Positions 34,784 through 48,300 of a stretch of DNA of 64,000 nucleotides are shown one piece after another. The DNA lies in the NCBI GenBank assembly GCA_021229015.1, contig CM037778.1, positions 81,044,204 through 81,108,203 on the forward strand, given 5' to 3'. This stretch comes from Solen grandis (lineage: Eukaryota > Mollusca > Bivalvia > Adapedonta > Solenidae). Position 1 is the first letter of the stretch; the number at the start of each line of letters is the position of its first letter. The translations under genes and the position numbers were made by a program. The notes beneath the pieces were generated by a model. That model was given only the letters and a program-made list of their open reading frames with translations, was not told the DNA's origin and searched no databases.

Positions 34784-36121
34784 TAGCTCACCTGAGCACA
34801 AAGTGCTCAAGGTGAGCTTTTGTGATCGCCCTTCGTCCGGCGTCCGTCGTCGTCCGTCGTGCGTCGTGCGTCGTGTGTCGTCAACAATTTGCTTTAAACG
34901 ACATCTCCTCTGAAACCACTGGACAGAATTTAATGAAACTTGGCAGGAATGTTCCTTGGGTGAGGCTCTACAAAAGTTGCTAAAATAAACTTGATCCATG
35001 AAGAACTCTGGTTGCCATGGCAACAAAAAGAAAAATAATTTGAAAACTTTAAAAATCATCTTCTTCAAAACTACTGGCCAGATTTTAAAATAAATTGGTA
35101 GAGATGTTCCTTGGGTCAACCTCTACCAAAGTTGCTAAAATTATTCCGATCCGTAAAAAAACATGGCCGCCAGGGGCGGGGCTTATTTGCCTTATATGTA
35201 TATAGAGAAACCTTTAAACAGCATCTCCTCTGAAACCACTGGACAGAATTTGATTAAACTTGGCAGGGATGATCCTTGGGTCAACCTTCACAAAAGTTGC
35301 TAAAATAAACTTGATCCATGTAGAACTCTTGTTGCCATGGCAACAAAAAGGAGAAAAAAATGAAAACTTTAAAAATCATCTTCTTCAAAACTACTGGCCA
35401 GATTTTAAAATAAATTGGTACAGATGTTCCTTGGGTCAACCTCTACCAAAGTTGCTAAAATTATTCCGATCCGTAAAAAAACATGGCCGCCAGGGGCGGG
35501 GCTTATTTGCCTTATATGTATATAGAGAAACCTTTAAACAACATCTTCTCTGAAACCACTGGACAGAATTTGATTAAACTTGGCAGGGATGATCCTTGGG
35601 TCAACCTTCACAAAAGTTGCTAAAATAAACTTGATCCATGTAGAACTCTGGTTACCATGGCAACAAAAAAAAAATAAAAAAAAATTAAAAATCATCTTCT
35701 TCAAAACTACTGGCCAGATTTTAAAATAAATTGGTACAGATATTCCTTGGGCCAACCTCTACCAAAGTTGCTAAAATTATTCCGATTCGTAAATAAACAA
35801 GGCCGCCAGGGGCGGGGCTTATTTGCCTTATATGTATATAGAGAAACCTTTAAACAAGATCTCCTCTGAAACCACTGGACAGATTTAGATTTAACTTGGC
35901 AGGGATGATCCTTGGGTCAACCTTCACAAAAGTTGCTAAAATAAACTTGATCCATGTAGAACTCTGGTTGCCATGGCAACAAAAAGAAAAAAAATATGAA
36001 AACTTTAAAAATTATCTTCTTCAAAACTACTGGCCAGATTTTAAAATAAATTGGTACAGATGTTCCTTGGGTCAACCTATTTATCTCAGGTGAGCGATTT
36101 AGGGCCATCATGGGCCTCTTG
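34784..36121 (+). mobile_element. HINE-like element, family H1, four 320-bp units
   Basis: Tip TAGCTCACCTGAGCACAAAG with partner GTGCTCAAGGTGAGC, then GTCCGTCGTCGTCCGTCGTG. Four near-identical direct units of about 320 bp have landmarks at 34902, 35222, 35542 and 35858. The end is TCTCAGGTGAGCGATTTAGG, GCCATCATGGGCC and TCTTG|TTT. Unit similarity is high, so the array is young. The short ORFs along it are repeat shadows. Confidence 0.9.
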
Positions 36122-36338
36122 TTTGGTTAAAGTTTTGCATACAAGCTACTTTCCAGCTTATATCTCAAAAATTGTTTATGGTATTGACTAGAAAGTTTAG
36201 GAGTGTGTTCAGGGGCATCAGAAAACTAAGGAGGATAACTCTTGGACTGAATTTTATACAAATTATAGCCCTTTTCTAACTTGGATATTTGGTTAAAGTT
36301 TTGCATGCACATTGTTATTATGCTTATGTCTCAGTAAC
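36122..36338 (+). repeat. H3 internal units, right piece, cut by the assembly gap
   Basis: Continuation of the H3 units (GGTTAAAGTTTTGCATACAA; ATTTGGTTAAAGTTTTGCATG) up to the first N. Confidence 0.7.
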
Positions 36339-36438
36339 NNNNNNNNNNNNNNNNNNNNNNNNNNNNNNNNNNNNNNNNNNNNNNNNNNNNNNNNNNNNNN
36401 NNNNNNNNNNNNNNNNNNNNNNNNNNNNNNNNNNNNNN
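36339..36438. other. Assembly gap, exactly 100 N
   Basis: A run of 100 N, the usual placeholder for a scaffold join of unknown size. It falls between the last visible COMMD7 exon and the first visible TARBP1 exon. Confidence 0.99.
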
Positions 36439-36776
36439 AGTATGAATATATTGCATAACCTCTGACCTCTTTGTTTCTGTTTATCATTGCTGTTGTTGGC
36501 AAACAAAACTGACCCAGATCAGTCTGCTTCTGGAAAGATCATGGTCTCCTCTGCTCATCTACTATTATTGTAGCTCAGAAAAGTCCATTGTTTCATACCA
36601 GTATAACATTTAAAATTCAGTCAATTAATTTAGACCATTTCACTCCAAAATTTCCATAAATCAACAAGCACTCCCAGAACACCTAATCTACATGCTGGTG
36701 TAAAATTCCACCCTTTCTTCAGTGGGAAATAAACATGCATTTTTCCCCAGGCACTGACTTGTCAGTTTAACCCTTT

Positions 36777-37001
36777 CCCTCATAGAGGAAACCATAAAAA
36801 GACCTATGCGAACAGCATAAAACCAGATCAGCCTGCAAGTAACTCGCATTAGTTTTATGCTATTCGCTACTCCTCAGTGGTCTGGAAATGAGGACTTTAT
36901 AATTAAATTTGGTAAGGTTTAACTGTGGTTTTCTGAAGATCAGGCTTTATGTGGTACCTATTGAGTACGTCAAAATGAGTCTATATGAGGGAAAGGGTTA
37001 A
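36777..37001 (+). mobile_element. TTAA MITE copy 2, shortened hairpin
   Basis: 225 bp bounded by TTAA and CCCTTTCCCTCATA inverted repeats. One arm of the internal hairpin is reduced (AACTCGCATTAGTTTTATGC), so this copy cannot form the full stem seen in the others. Confidence 0.85.
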
Positions 37002-37097
37002 GATATATTTGTATGAAAAATAAATATGTGAATTTGGAGTGCATAAATCAATGATGAACATTAGCTGGCATATTAAAATGTATATGAATTTACTTAC

Positions 37098-37203
37098 CTA
37101 TTTCCCTGAGCATCTTTACAGCCTTTTCATGAGATACAAGTATGTCCTTCAGCTCTGTTGCCATAGCAATCACATCCATGTCAAATATTACTTGCTGAGG
37201 AGA
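37098..37203 (-). CDS. Unidentified exon on the minus strand
   Basis: A 106-nt open segment between a minus-strand acceptor (GATTTGCAG|TCTCC) and a consensus donor (ATAG|GTAAGT): 35 codons plus one base. The peptide contains QVIFDMDVIAMATELKDILV then SHEKAVKMLREI and looks like an amphipathic helix pair. The plus strand is interrupted by stops in this span. I do not recognise the family. It loosely recalls the start of a CUT domain, without enough agreement to claim it. It matches neither COMMD7 nor TARBP1 and lies 660 bp after the N gap, so it may mark a nested gene or a mis-scaffolded contig. Confidence 0.5.
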
Positions 37204-38242
37204 CTGCAAATCTTTTAATGTTTATTTAATTTTTTTAATCAGTGTAATCTTAGACTGACTTTGACTTATCTCACACTGCATTAAGCGTAATGTGCATTAT
37301 ATTTTATGGTAGTGGATACCTTGGCTTATATACCTTGAAGACTTGAATAGCAGCCATTTTCTTAATCAAAGTGATATAAACAGGGTATCTTTGATGTTCC
37401 TTTGATGTTTCTTGAATGAACACAGGATCAATCAAACTGTATTAATTACTGTGATCTCTGGTTCCCAGTTATCATCCCAACTGTGATTCCATTTAGCAGT
37501 TGTCCTCCTGCTGAGTAGGTGACAATGTACCGGGCACCAAACTGTGATATTTGACCCAATCAGTACCTCACTGTTCTGCTGTATGGTTCATATGGAACAG
37601 AGTTGAGGTGAACATGTGGTATGTTTGTTTGTCTCATGATGAGAGGGGAAGTGGGGACTGCCAGACAGTTTGAATACCTTTGTTTATGTGGTTGTTCACA
37701 TTGTGGGGACAAATAGGATGTGTCAGTAGGATTGTCCCTTCATTCACAAATCCATTTAATTAGACATTTTCAATGTTCATTGCCTATACATAGTAAATAG
37801 TTAACAAGTGAAAAATAAACATTTAAAAACGGTATTTACATTGAAATTTATTATATAACTCTCCCCCCAGCTTAACTTAGTGTAGATATGTCATCACTTT
37901 CACTGATAGCACTAGTGATTCTTATGTAATTGTAAAATTGAATTTGTAAAATTATTTTTCATATGCAAATTATAGTATATCATTTTTAGCAGTTTGGTTT
38001 TAAATCTAAAAAATCGTATTTATTGGGTTTCATTTTATAAACAATATATTTTTTTGTTTATAACTGTGAATATTTATTTTTTCTTGAGTTTGAAACATTC
38101 TATATAAATTAACAGACCAGAAAATTAATTATCCTCACATTCTATTCAAATTTCTCTATCAATATTCAAAGGTAGCCTGAAACAAAATTCTATCAGTTTA
38201 TCATCATAGCAGTTGACTCAATTTCACCCAAATACCAATTTT
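37204..38242. other. Non-repetitive stretch after the gap, nothing firm
   Basis: Unlike most of the window this stretch shows no recognisable repeat. A minus-strand open run near 37440-37560 (SEVLIGSNITVWCPVHCH) is suggestive but lacks clear splice sites. It may hold more exons of the unidentified minus-strand gene. Confidence 0.35.
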
Positions 38243-39005
38243 TAGCTCAGGTGAGCACAACGTGCTCAAAGTGAGCTATTAGGATCACCCTGTGTCCGTT
38301 GTCCGTCGTCAACAATTTGCTTTAAACAACATCTCTTCTGAAACTGCTGGACAGAATTTGATTAAACTTGGCAGAGATCATCCTTGGGTGAACCTTCACA
38401 AAAATTGCTAAAATAAACTTTTGTTTAGTATAGATGTTCCTTGGGTGACAGTCTACCAAGATTGCTAAAATTATTCCGATCCGTTAAAAAACATGGCTGC
38501 CAGGGGTGGACTAATTTGCCTGATATGCATATAGTAAAAAATTTAAATGACATCTCCTCTGAAACAGCTGGACAGAATTTGATTAAACTTGACAAGGATG
38601 ATCCTTGGGTGAACCTTCACAAAAGTTGCTAAAATAAACTTAATCCATGTAGAACTCTGGTTGCCATGGCAACGGAAAGAAAAAAAATTATTAAAACTTC
38701 GAAAATCATCTCTTTCAAAACTACTAGCCAGATTTCAAAATGTTTTAGTACAGATGTTCCTTGGGTAATCGTCTTCCAAGATTGCTAAATTTATTCCAAT
38801 CCTTAGAAAAATATGGCTGCCAGGGGCAGGTCTAATTTGCCTTATATGTATATAGTAAAAACTTTAAAAGACTTCTGTTCCAAAACTTCTGGCCAGATTT
38901 CAATATGTTTTGGCACAGATGTTCTATGGGTAAACCTCTACCAAGATTGCTTCTTTAGAGCAGTGGTACTCAGGTGAGCGATATAGGGCCATCATGGCCC
39001 TCTTG
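38243..39005 (+). mobile_element. HINE-like element, family H1
   Basis: Tip TAGCTCAGGTGAGCACAACG (tip partly inverted by mutation) with partner GTGCTCAAAGTGAGC, GTCCGTTGTCCGTCGTC, then about two of the 320-bp-type units. The end is ACTCAGGTGAGCGATATAGG, GCCATCATGGCCC and TCTTG|TT. It ends 176 bases before the first visible TARBP1 exon. Confidence 0.85.
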
Positions 39006-39181
39006 TTATAGGTGTGTATTCTTTTATTGTTTGTTATTTAACATACCATTTGAAATATACTAGAATAGATGTAATGGGGATGAATTTTGTTTCAAAGTTG
39101 TCAAATATTGTTTGCAACTAGGATATTTATATCTTGTCATACAAGCGTTTTGGGTGATGATGATGACAGTGTATGTTACAG

Positions 39182-39317
39182 GTGTGTTTGTGTACCAGAC
39201 AATCCATCAAGTGAGTAATAACATTACGGGCTACATCCCCCTACTGTTCCTGTGTCGGGGTCTGGCTGCCCTGCCCCCAGCCCCATGTCTGGCCACACAC
39301 ACCCTTTCCTCATTAAG
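39182..39317 (+). CDS. TARBP1: TARBP1 first visible exon
   Basis: Between GTTACAG and TTAAG|GTAAGA. It reads [20 protein letters not shown] then [15 protein letters not shown]. It lines up with the vertebrate segment around FIRKM..RHWCAVPILFLSKALANVP (from memory). The pyrimidine tract is weak, so the exact 5' edge is less certain; the frame is open further upstream to about 39112. Confidence 0.75.
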
Positions 39318-42300
39318 GTAAGACAGTGATGGTACTGAGTGTCAAATTTTAACTACTACCTTTTATTACTCATTTATACAAATATACACTGTGGTATACT
39401 ATTGGGAAACCAGGTTAAATTAATTTATTATAAACAGTTGGATATATTTAGCAATATTGCTTATAAAAAATCTTATTTATTGACTCCAGTGGTGCTATTT
39501 GTGTGGTCCTTGATATTGGAGGAAACCACATGTACATGTACTAGGAGTAAAACCATGTGACCTCTCAAATACTCTTTCATGTACATTGTTAGACCAACCT
39601 TGGATTGAACTAGGGTTGCATTGGAGACATAGCCAGTGTGTTAATTACTACGCATCTCAACACCCAAAGCAATGTTGGAATGCCGGCAGTTTTCAATATA
39701 AATAAGATTTACAGTGTATTCCATAGATTAATCTGCAGCTTTGTTATATTGTGCCTATACTGGTGTAACAGATTGAGAATATTGTCTTGCCTGATTTGAT
39801 CTAACTCAGCTTACAGGGCAAATGCTCTATTCCAAACATCCCCAGGATAGTTTTAAGATCTGGGTCTCCTCTGTTAACCAAGTGTCAACAAAGAACTATC
39901 TGAGATAGGGTTAAGATGTGAACTTGGAGGGGGTATTGATTCATCATCGAAACTGTAGTTGATAAATATTTACATCATTTCAACAGGAAATTGTTGACTG
40001 GTTTCCTCACCACTGTGGAGATCTACTTCCGAGGTGCAATTCAGTGTTTTATCATACAGATACTCATCAATCTGACGGATCGGGTGAGTGTATTTTAAGC
40101 TGAGGCAGAACAGTGTAAAACATGATTCTTTACAAGGAGTGTGTATATGTACCTATGATCAGTATGTGCATCTATAGCTGTTATTGTAAGTGTTTTTATG
40201 CCATGCTTATGGATCTGTCCATCTGTCTGTCTGTCCATCAATTGATCCATTACAAAATCTTGTGTCATTTCAAACTATATGAGCCAGAGTTAAAATTCTA
40301 CAAGAATATTCACCATTATAAGAAGTTATGTATCTTGTTGGATAACTCTAAAAACTACTGATCTAGATCTTTGTTCATCTTGATGTGTAGTGTACTTCTG
40401 TGTTTTTGTTTTTTAATTAATTGAGATATAACAGAGTTACATCCCCTGACTTTGTGAAAATGTTCTTAAGTAGGGGCATCTCCATCTATTGGACAAATTT
40501 CTAGATTTCATTTCTGTATACATAAAAATGGTTACCAGTATGTTCCATGGTGCTTTCATGAATACTTGTGTATGAATGATATATTTGTTTGTAGTACTTT
40601 TGAAAATATTTACAGATGGATTTTTTTTCTACAAGATTTTAGCAGTGTATTTTTTTAGCTAACCTGAGCGCGAAGTGTCTGTCGTGCGTCGTCAACTTTA
40701 GCTTTAAACGACATCTCCTCCTGAACAGCTGAGCAGATTTTGATGAAATTTTACAGGAATGATCTGTAGGTGGTACTGAGCAAAATAGCTAAAATTGTTT
40801 TGATTCATCAACCAAGATGGCCGCCAGAGCTAAAAGTAGAAAAATCTTTAAAAGACATCCCCTAAACTGCTAAGCAGATTTTTTCCAGTCTGCCAACCAA
40901 GATGGCCACCAGAGCTAAAAAATAGAATAATCTTTAAACGACATCTCCTTAACACCTGAGCAGATTTTGATGAAATTTTACAGGAATGTTCCTTAGGTGG
41001 TACTGATCAAAATCAGCTTAATCATTCTGATCCACCAACCAAAATGGCCGCCAGATTTAAAAATAGAAAATCTTTAAGCAACATCTCCTTCTTAACGGCT
41101 AAGCAGATTTTGATGAAACTTTACAGGAATGATCATTAGGTGGTATTGAGCAAAAATAGCTTAAATCGTTTTGGTCAGCCTACCAAGATGGCCACCAGAT
41201 CTAAAAATTAATCAAATTTAAATATTACATAATTTATTATGTGTAAATTTTTTTCCTTACTTAAGCATTTTTGCTCTAGCAGTTGAATTCAGGTGAGTGG
41301 TTTAGGGCCATCATGGCCCTCTTTTTCTCGTGTTTTTGATGGCATGCAGTGAAGCAATGTTCATAATGTGTTTTTACTCCTGTTTTTGATGGCTTGCATT
41401 GAAGCAATATTTGAAGGATTTTGATAATGTAATGGATGGTTATTTGATTCTTGAATGGCAGAGCAAGGTGCAGCTGGAGGAGGTGATGCAGATTCTCTCT
41501 CTGGTTAGGCAGGAGGAGAGTTTACAAAGGGGGACAACTCTCTGGTCCCAGTGTGCCAGCTGGCTGAAAAAGGCCACCGGTTAGTTTTTAGATCTAATTT
41601 TCTTAGATTGAGTGATAAGACATAAAAATTGGCTTTCACCATTTTAAGCACTTTGAAAAAGGCATAATATGTTGTATGCTGAAATTGTAATGGTCAGGAG
41701 ACAAACCCTGCAAACTTGATTTAATGCACAATTGATCAATTACAAAATCCCCTATAACCATACCAATAAGATGTTTGTATAAAGCTGGGGACAAGCTAGG
41801 GAGCGACTAGGGTGACATAATCGCCTTTGAACTTTAAACTTCACCATTAAAAATGCCCAGAGCGATATTGACTAAGCCTTTACAAACCAGCAGTCAACAT
41901 GCAATTAGATAAATAGAGTGATGATTACACGATTAGTGCGATATGCAATCCATTGACATATACAATCTGCTGTCAACTTCAACCCACCCATAGGGGTGGT
42001 TACCCAGTTACTTTACTGAATATTAGCAGCCAGTCATATTTCAAGAGAACACACATTCAGAATAAGTTCTTTTCAGCCAATCAGCGGGGACTTCACATGT
42101 GTAGTCTTCATATCCAGCTCATCCTATAAATTCACAGCTACAATAAACACTGCATATTTTTAGCGTTAAGATATCCTTCCAATGAATTAATTGTCCTTCA
42201 CTTCTTCAATTTACACCGATCATGGGTAAAATTGGTTTGCATTATTCCTTCACGAGAGAATTACACTGTTTGTTCTCTCGTTGTTTGTTCACACACTATT

Positions 42301-45300
42301 TGTGCGAGCAGGATGATGTCAAGTGACTTTGTTATGGGGAAAACTCAAGTGAATGTTGATTTTTAGCCAGAATTTCAACAAAACGTGAACAATTTAAGCA
42401 TGAATTATTGTCCCAGGGCAACTTGGGTGAATAACTTTGACATTCAAATAGCTATTTTATATCAAAGATCGAATGAGATACAAAAATAAATGAAGTGGTT
42501 TATCGGAGGATATAATCATTTTGTGATAGATAAACATCGCTGAAATAGGAGAACGAAACTTTTAACAGAAGAAAACAACATACAAACATGTTTTCAATTA
42601 TGACTATTTCATGTTTGATAGAGAACCATTTCTCTTTGGCTTAGTCCCACTTCTCCCTAATTTGAGTCAAGGGAGAAGTGACTTTGCCCTAGATTTTCTG
42701 TCTAGCTTCACCCCTGATAAAGGTATTAATTGAAGTGCACATTAATAGGCTATCTGACATATTTGAGTGTAAAAGTTGGATTAGTGGCTGTGAATTTGCA
42801 TAATATAGCATTTGATAGCATTGATCCTTTATATGTATGAAATGCAGATGGACTCTGTGATTAAAAGAATTTATTTATCTCACAGTAACGTATTTACAGT
42901 TACCTTATACATTTTAATTTACCTAGAGGATACCAACACATCATGGTCAGGGACAGTGTGAGGCTCTACATAGACACCAGCATTGCCAGATACCTACAGG
43001 CCACAGCAGGTAAGAGAGTTCAGCAGGGTTAAGGTAACCTTACAAGTGATATCCCCTGAGTCATAGTATAATAAAGATTCTAATTCCACTTTTGTTTTTA
43101 TTAAATAAACTTTTACAATATTGAAAATCATAAGAAACAAAGATTAGGTAGCGTAGATAGATATTTCTTATTTTTATATTAAATGAAATGCTATATCTTA
43201 TGTTTCTCAACATGTGTATGAATATGAAGCCAAACATTGAAGATCTAGACATAGTTTAGCTTTCTTGTGCAGTGTCTTGTGGGCCTAGTCCTGTCATCAA
43301 AAAAGTGACTTAAGATTTAAGATCTGTTTGTCATATTTATTTGGAATTGCTCTTCATATTATGTATACATTTATATGTATCTACCTACACACAGACTCAA
43401 GATATTCAACTGCCGATGCCAGTCTAGCCCTCATGTTGTCAAGGTTACTGGTTCTGGCTTCGGATGCTGCCATAGCAACCACACAGGAAAAGGACAGTGT
43501 CTGTCTCCTGGTCCGAGTCACCCAGGAGCTTGTTACAATCATTAACTCTATCAATAGCCATGCATATATGCCACCCTACAAGGCAGATAAGGCCATTTTG
43601 CTTCTGACATCTATCTTGAAGGAACTAGTGCCAAAAGGTAAGACTGATTTTTTGTGAAGAATATTTGAAAATTCAGTAGTACAGATCTGATTGGAGGTGC
43701 TTAAAATCAAATGACAAGAGCCCTCAAAATTATTTCTTCCATATGAAGACATTATTCCTTACTGAGTAAAATAAACATACTTCTTTTGAAATCATATGCA
43801 CCGGTAAACATAAGAGGGCAGGCACATTATTGAAAACAATTTTTAAAATATAACTTAAGATCTATGCAGTTGATCAATCACCTCTTGGTGTGTGTAATCA
43901 CAGATTGCCAATCCAGTGATGAGGTTGCTAAGGTGATCAAGAGAGCGGTGTCTCATGCCCAGACAGAAATGTTTCTATACATCTCAAGCCAGGCCAGTCA
44001 AGCCATTCAGTCGGTATGTTCAGTATACTTTACAGTGATTATCTTTATTGTTGAAGTAACCTTGGCTACCTTAGACATTTCAGCCATCTTGTTTTTATTG
44101 TTTTGGAGAAAGAAAGAAAGAAGAAAAAAATGTTAAAATTTGTATTTCATTGTTTTTAAAGTTTGCATGAGATGGGCTAATCCTTAGATATGATATATGG
44201 TAATCATTACTGAGGAAGGAAAGTTTTGTAGTTATTGTCACATATGAATTTAAGATGACTTAGCATATATCAAATTGTTATTGAAAGGGAGAATACTCTG
44301 AAGCAACATTCTCCACAGTTTCTCAAAAACTGTCTATAGTTTTTTAAGAATATTATGCTGAAAGTAATATGGGTTCAAAAAGGTCTGTTAAGTCCTGTGG
44401 ACAACTGCATATAGCAATTTTGGTCTAGTTTTTTATCTCTTTAAATTTTCTTTGTATCCTGATTAGTGTTTATTAAGTTCCCACAAAAGTACTTAGCTCT
44501 AAGTAAGACTTAAATTCTTCATTAAGAATAAACACATTCCACCACTCATATTTTTCTTGGAACATTTTCGAGGATTTTTATAATGACTAGTTATTTTTGT
44601 TTAGAAATGAAATATTTGGGTATTTATATTAGGGAAACATGAATAATGAAATCTCCCTTAAGTATTTAAGTATTGCTTAACACAAACTAGAATTTTGTTG
44701 TTTGTAGAATTCATGCTTGTTTGCCTTATTCAATTACGAATTGTTGTAATGCTGCAATATGTTAAAAATGAACATGCATGTATTTAAGACTTTACTTGAA
44801 ATTCGATATTTGAGGCTTGTATAGTGTGGCTAGATAAACATTTATATGTCATTAGTTGTCTGATGTCCCACTACTGAGGATGTACATGGACAGTGTGAGG
44901 ACAGTACTGGTTGCCATGGAGACAGACAGCAGGAGTCAGGTGGGCCAGCTTGTGGAGACCTGTACAGGTGTGCTGCAGCAGACGGACAGCCAGGTACTAT
45001 TAGCAGTAGCAATATTTTTAATCAGGGTTAGATTTCTTTAAACTTCTGCATGCAAGACTTAATGTAGTGATTTAAACAGGTTGTGATTACTTCTTTTTTA
45101 CAAGCCTATTTTAGAATTTTGAATACTTTTATTAATCCTGTAGATTAGGTTTGATTTGGAAATGAAGTAGGCATTTCATTAAATCATTTCAGAGTCCACA
45201 CTCACATGCCAAGATGAGGACACTGTCAGCCATGTGCATGCTGGGAACCATATCACACTTCCTGTCACATGATGTGTCACGTGACCCAGGGTCGGGACAG

Positions 45301-48300
45301 TGGGGGAAGCTTCAGGAGAGCATGTTATCTTTCCTTAAATCATGGAAGGTTGTGACCTGCTTCCCTAGACCAACAGAAACTAGGTTGGTATGTCTAAAAG
45401 GATTCAAAGTAACGCTAGATGTTAAAGTTGCTTAGTACTTTGTCATTTCTATGAAGTTTGCATAGTTTTAAATCTTGCCATGTGCATTGTGCTTTAATAA
45501 AACCTTGTGAGCAGAAGGCTGCCAATTCTATACACATCTGCATCATGACAAAGTTGTAAAAAGGGGTACTTTTGACTGCCTGTCTGGCATATACATAGGA
45601 CAGTTCTAGGAGTTGTTGGCCTAGTGTAAGGTATGCCACATGTTTGTAGCATAATACTGCAGTGAGGCAGCACTATTTCTGTCTCAGGTAGACAGTCTCC
45701 AAATGACTGAAATACTGTAAAACCAAACAAAAAGAAAATGTAGTTATTGTATATCTTTTACTAAAGGTAGAATCATCTGTGAACCTAATCCTTTATTAAT
45801 CCTTAATTCACATAAATGTGTTTTGATGCCTTGGCAGACAGAGCAGACCAACATTAAACAACTCCTTCCAGGAGCTGTTGATCAGGGTCTCCATCACTGT
45901 TTGCTCTTACAGTATTATAGCTCAGAGTCTTCACTTTCTGCATAGAAAGGAAAAATCCATTTTATTTCATACCATTATTAAAGTTCATTAAATCATACCC
46001 ATAAAGTCATAATTTCTCATAAACATATAAATCAATATTCATGAGGTGAAGGGTTAATTCTTATGTTTATGTTTTATAGTGTCAGCCACCAAGAATGGGG
46101 AAAAATTACCTCTCTGTATCTACAACACCAGTGGGAAGTTGTGCATATGGTGCTGCAGACTTGCAGTGACCTCTGGTGTGATATGGAAGAGTTAGCTGCC
46201 CTTGGCATAGAGACGCTGGCTGTTGGGTTGCCAGAAACTGCTGTCCCAGTGATGTACTCTTCAGCATTGCTGATTGGGAAGGTATCATTTATGTTTATCA
46301 AAGAGAAAGTCATTTTCTTATTTATCTCTCATTGCACAAAGTGAGGCATTGTCCAGTCCTGTCCAGTCCTGTTCTGTTTTACTAGAAGTTTACTATCTAT
46401 CTTTCATCTTTTTGAGTCACAGTGCTTTTGTGGTGAAGTCACCTAGTTAAGTTTGTCAACTGAAAACTTTGGATTCTTTTTAAGATAGGGCCTAATATAA
46501 TTCTGTACTTCCGACAACCCAACCCTGCCTAGCAAAAACCCTGCCAACCCTAAAGTTTTTAGCATCTGTTTTTAGCACCCATTTTGGGACCGCTGTTTTT
46601 GAGGATTCATTCACTGTTATGAGTGGACTTTCAAAAAAAAAAGTAAAAAGAAAATTCATTCCTACCCTTCCTAACGTTTTTGAGACTGTTGCCCTAAAAC
46701 ATTTTTCTTTTTTGCCAAGGCAGGGTCAAGGTCACTAAAATTGATATCTGGACACAATTTGCGATGTGAACTGAAACAAATGGGGTTTGCTGGGGGCCTC
46801 AAGTCTTTTACAGCTCTTGTTTATCTTATATGTACATGTTACATGGAACTTCTTAAGTAATTTTTATGAGAAAAACTCTTTAACACTGGGTGACAATGCA
46901 AAAGTTATAACCCCTAACTTTGTGAAGATATTCTGAATTTAGAGTATTCCTGTCCATTGAAAATATGTTTAAAGTTTTTCGAAAAATAAATTTCTGTCCG
47001 GTAAAAATGCCATGTCTTGGAGCCAAGAACACAATATTTTACAGATTATTTTCCTTCCACAGATGTCAAGAATGGGTAAAATCATAGATGATACCGTGGT
47101 CAAGATCCTGGCCGTAGGCTGGGTCAGTGTGACAGAGTCACAGAATGGAGGACTCCTCTTCTGGCCAGTCCTGGAAGCATTTGTCTCCATGGCTTACCAG
47201 CCCTGCCTCTTGTCCTTACCCGAAAATTCACCTGTCATTGACTGTCTTAGAATGGTAGGTATGTTAGAATAGATACAGCTTTCTGCTATCCTTCCTGTGT
47301 GCATCTTTATTGTTTTGTATACATAGAAGACACAAGTTTGATATTTTTTCTAGCTTTTTATGTTTGGAATTAAGTGTTAAAATACTCACATTTTATGGTT
47401 TAGAGGTTGTACCAGTAATTTGCACCTTGAACAATTCTCACTTTCATAAGAGATTGAACCCACAACCTTCAGGTCTGTAGTCAATGAACACTTTCACTGG
47501 ACCCCAGTTGCCTAATAAGTAAGTTTATAGTGTGCAGTGTCCAGACACAACAAAAAAAAAGAAGAATGACATAAAGACATGAAGAATAAAGCAAAAGAGA
47601 AAATCTAATTATTCTTCAACAGTAAGGGGAAATTTTTTAAAATTCAGTGCATTCTATCATCATTTACCTAGCCATCAGCTGTAAAGGGGGCAGAACATTT
47701 TTTTTCAGGATATTTCTGGTATTGTTTAAGATTTGGAAATAGGATAATTCTTATTTGCATGAACTTGTTTCCATTTATTGTAATTAATTATTCATTGATA
47801 TTTTTTTTCGAATAAGTATCTGTAATATTGTTTATACACACATTGGAAGGTGATTGTTATATCATTACAGTATGGGGAGAAACTTGTGGACTTGGGCCAG
47901 GTAAGGAATGGACTGGCCAACATCCTGGTGAGACAGTTGGCCCAGGTCTGGGGGGATCCCACCAGGGTGGGGCATTTTGCCAAGTTCATTGACCTCTTGG
48001 TGGGGCTAGCCATGTTGGGTGATCTGCCACATAGGGGAGACAGGTAAGCAGGTCATAATTTGTGCTTCCTATGGATAGTTACGAGAAAAAAATATTGGAA
48101 AGTATATGTACAAGCATGTGGATTTGTGTATATGTTAATGTTGCATATCATGTAACTTTTAAAAACAACTCAAACTGAGTGGTTAGAGTGTCCACTTCAG
48201 AATTGGGATGTCGTTGGTTTGATCCCCAGCCATGACATACCAAAGTCGTAAAAAAATGTACTGGTATAGCTCTCTTTCTTGGCGCTCAGCATATATGAAG

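Noticed and set aside
35260..36093. Repeated ORFs containing NFKNHLLQNYWPDFKINWYRC
   Set aside because: They are translations of the 320-bp H1 tandem units, recur with each unit, and appear in unrelated elements. No coding signal.
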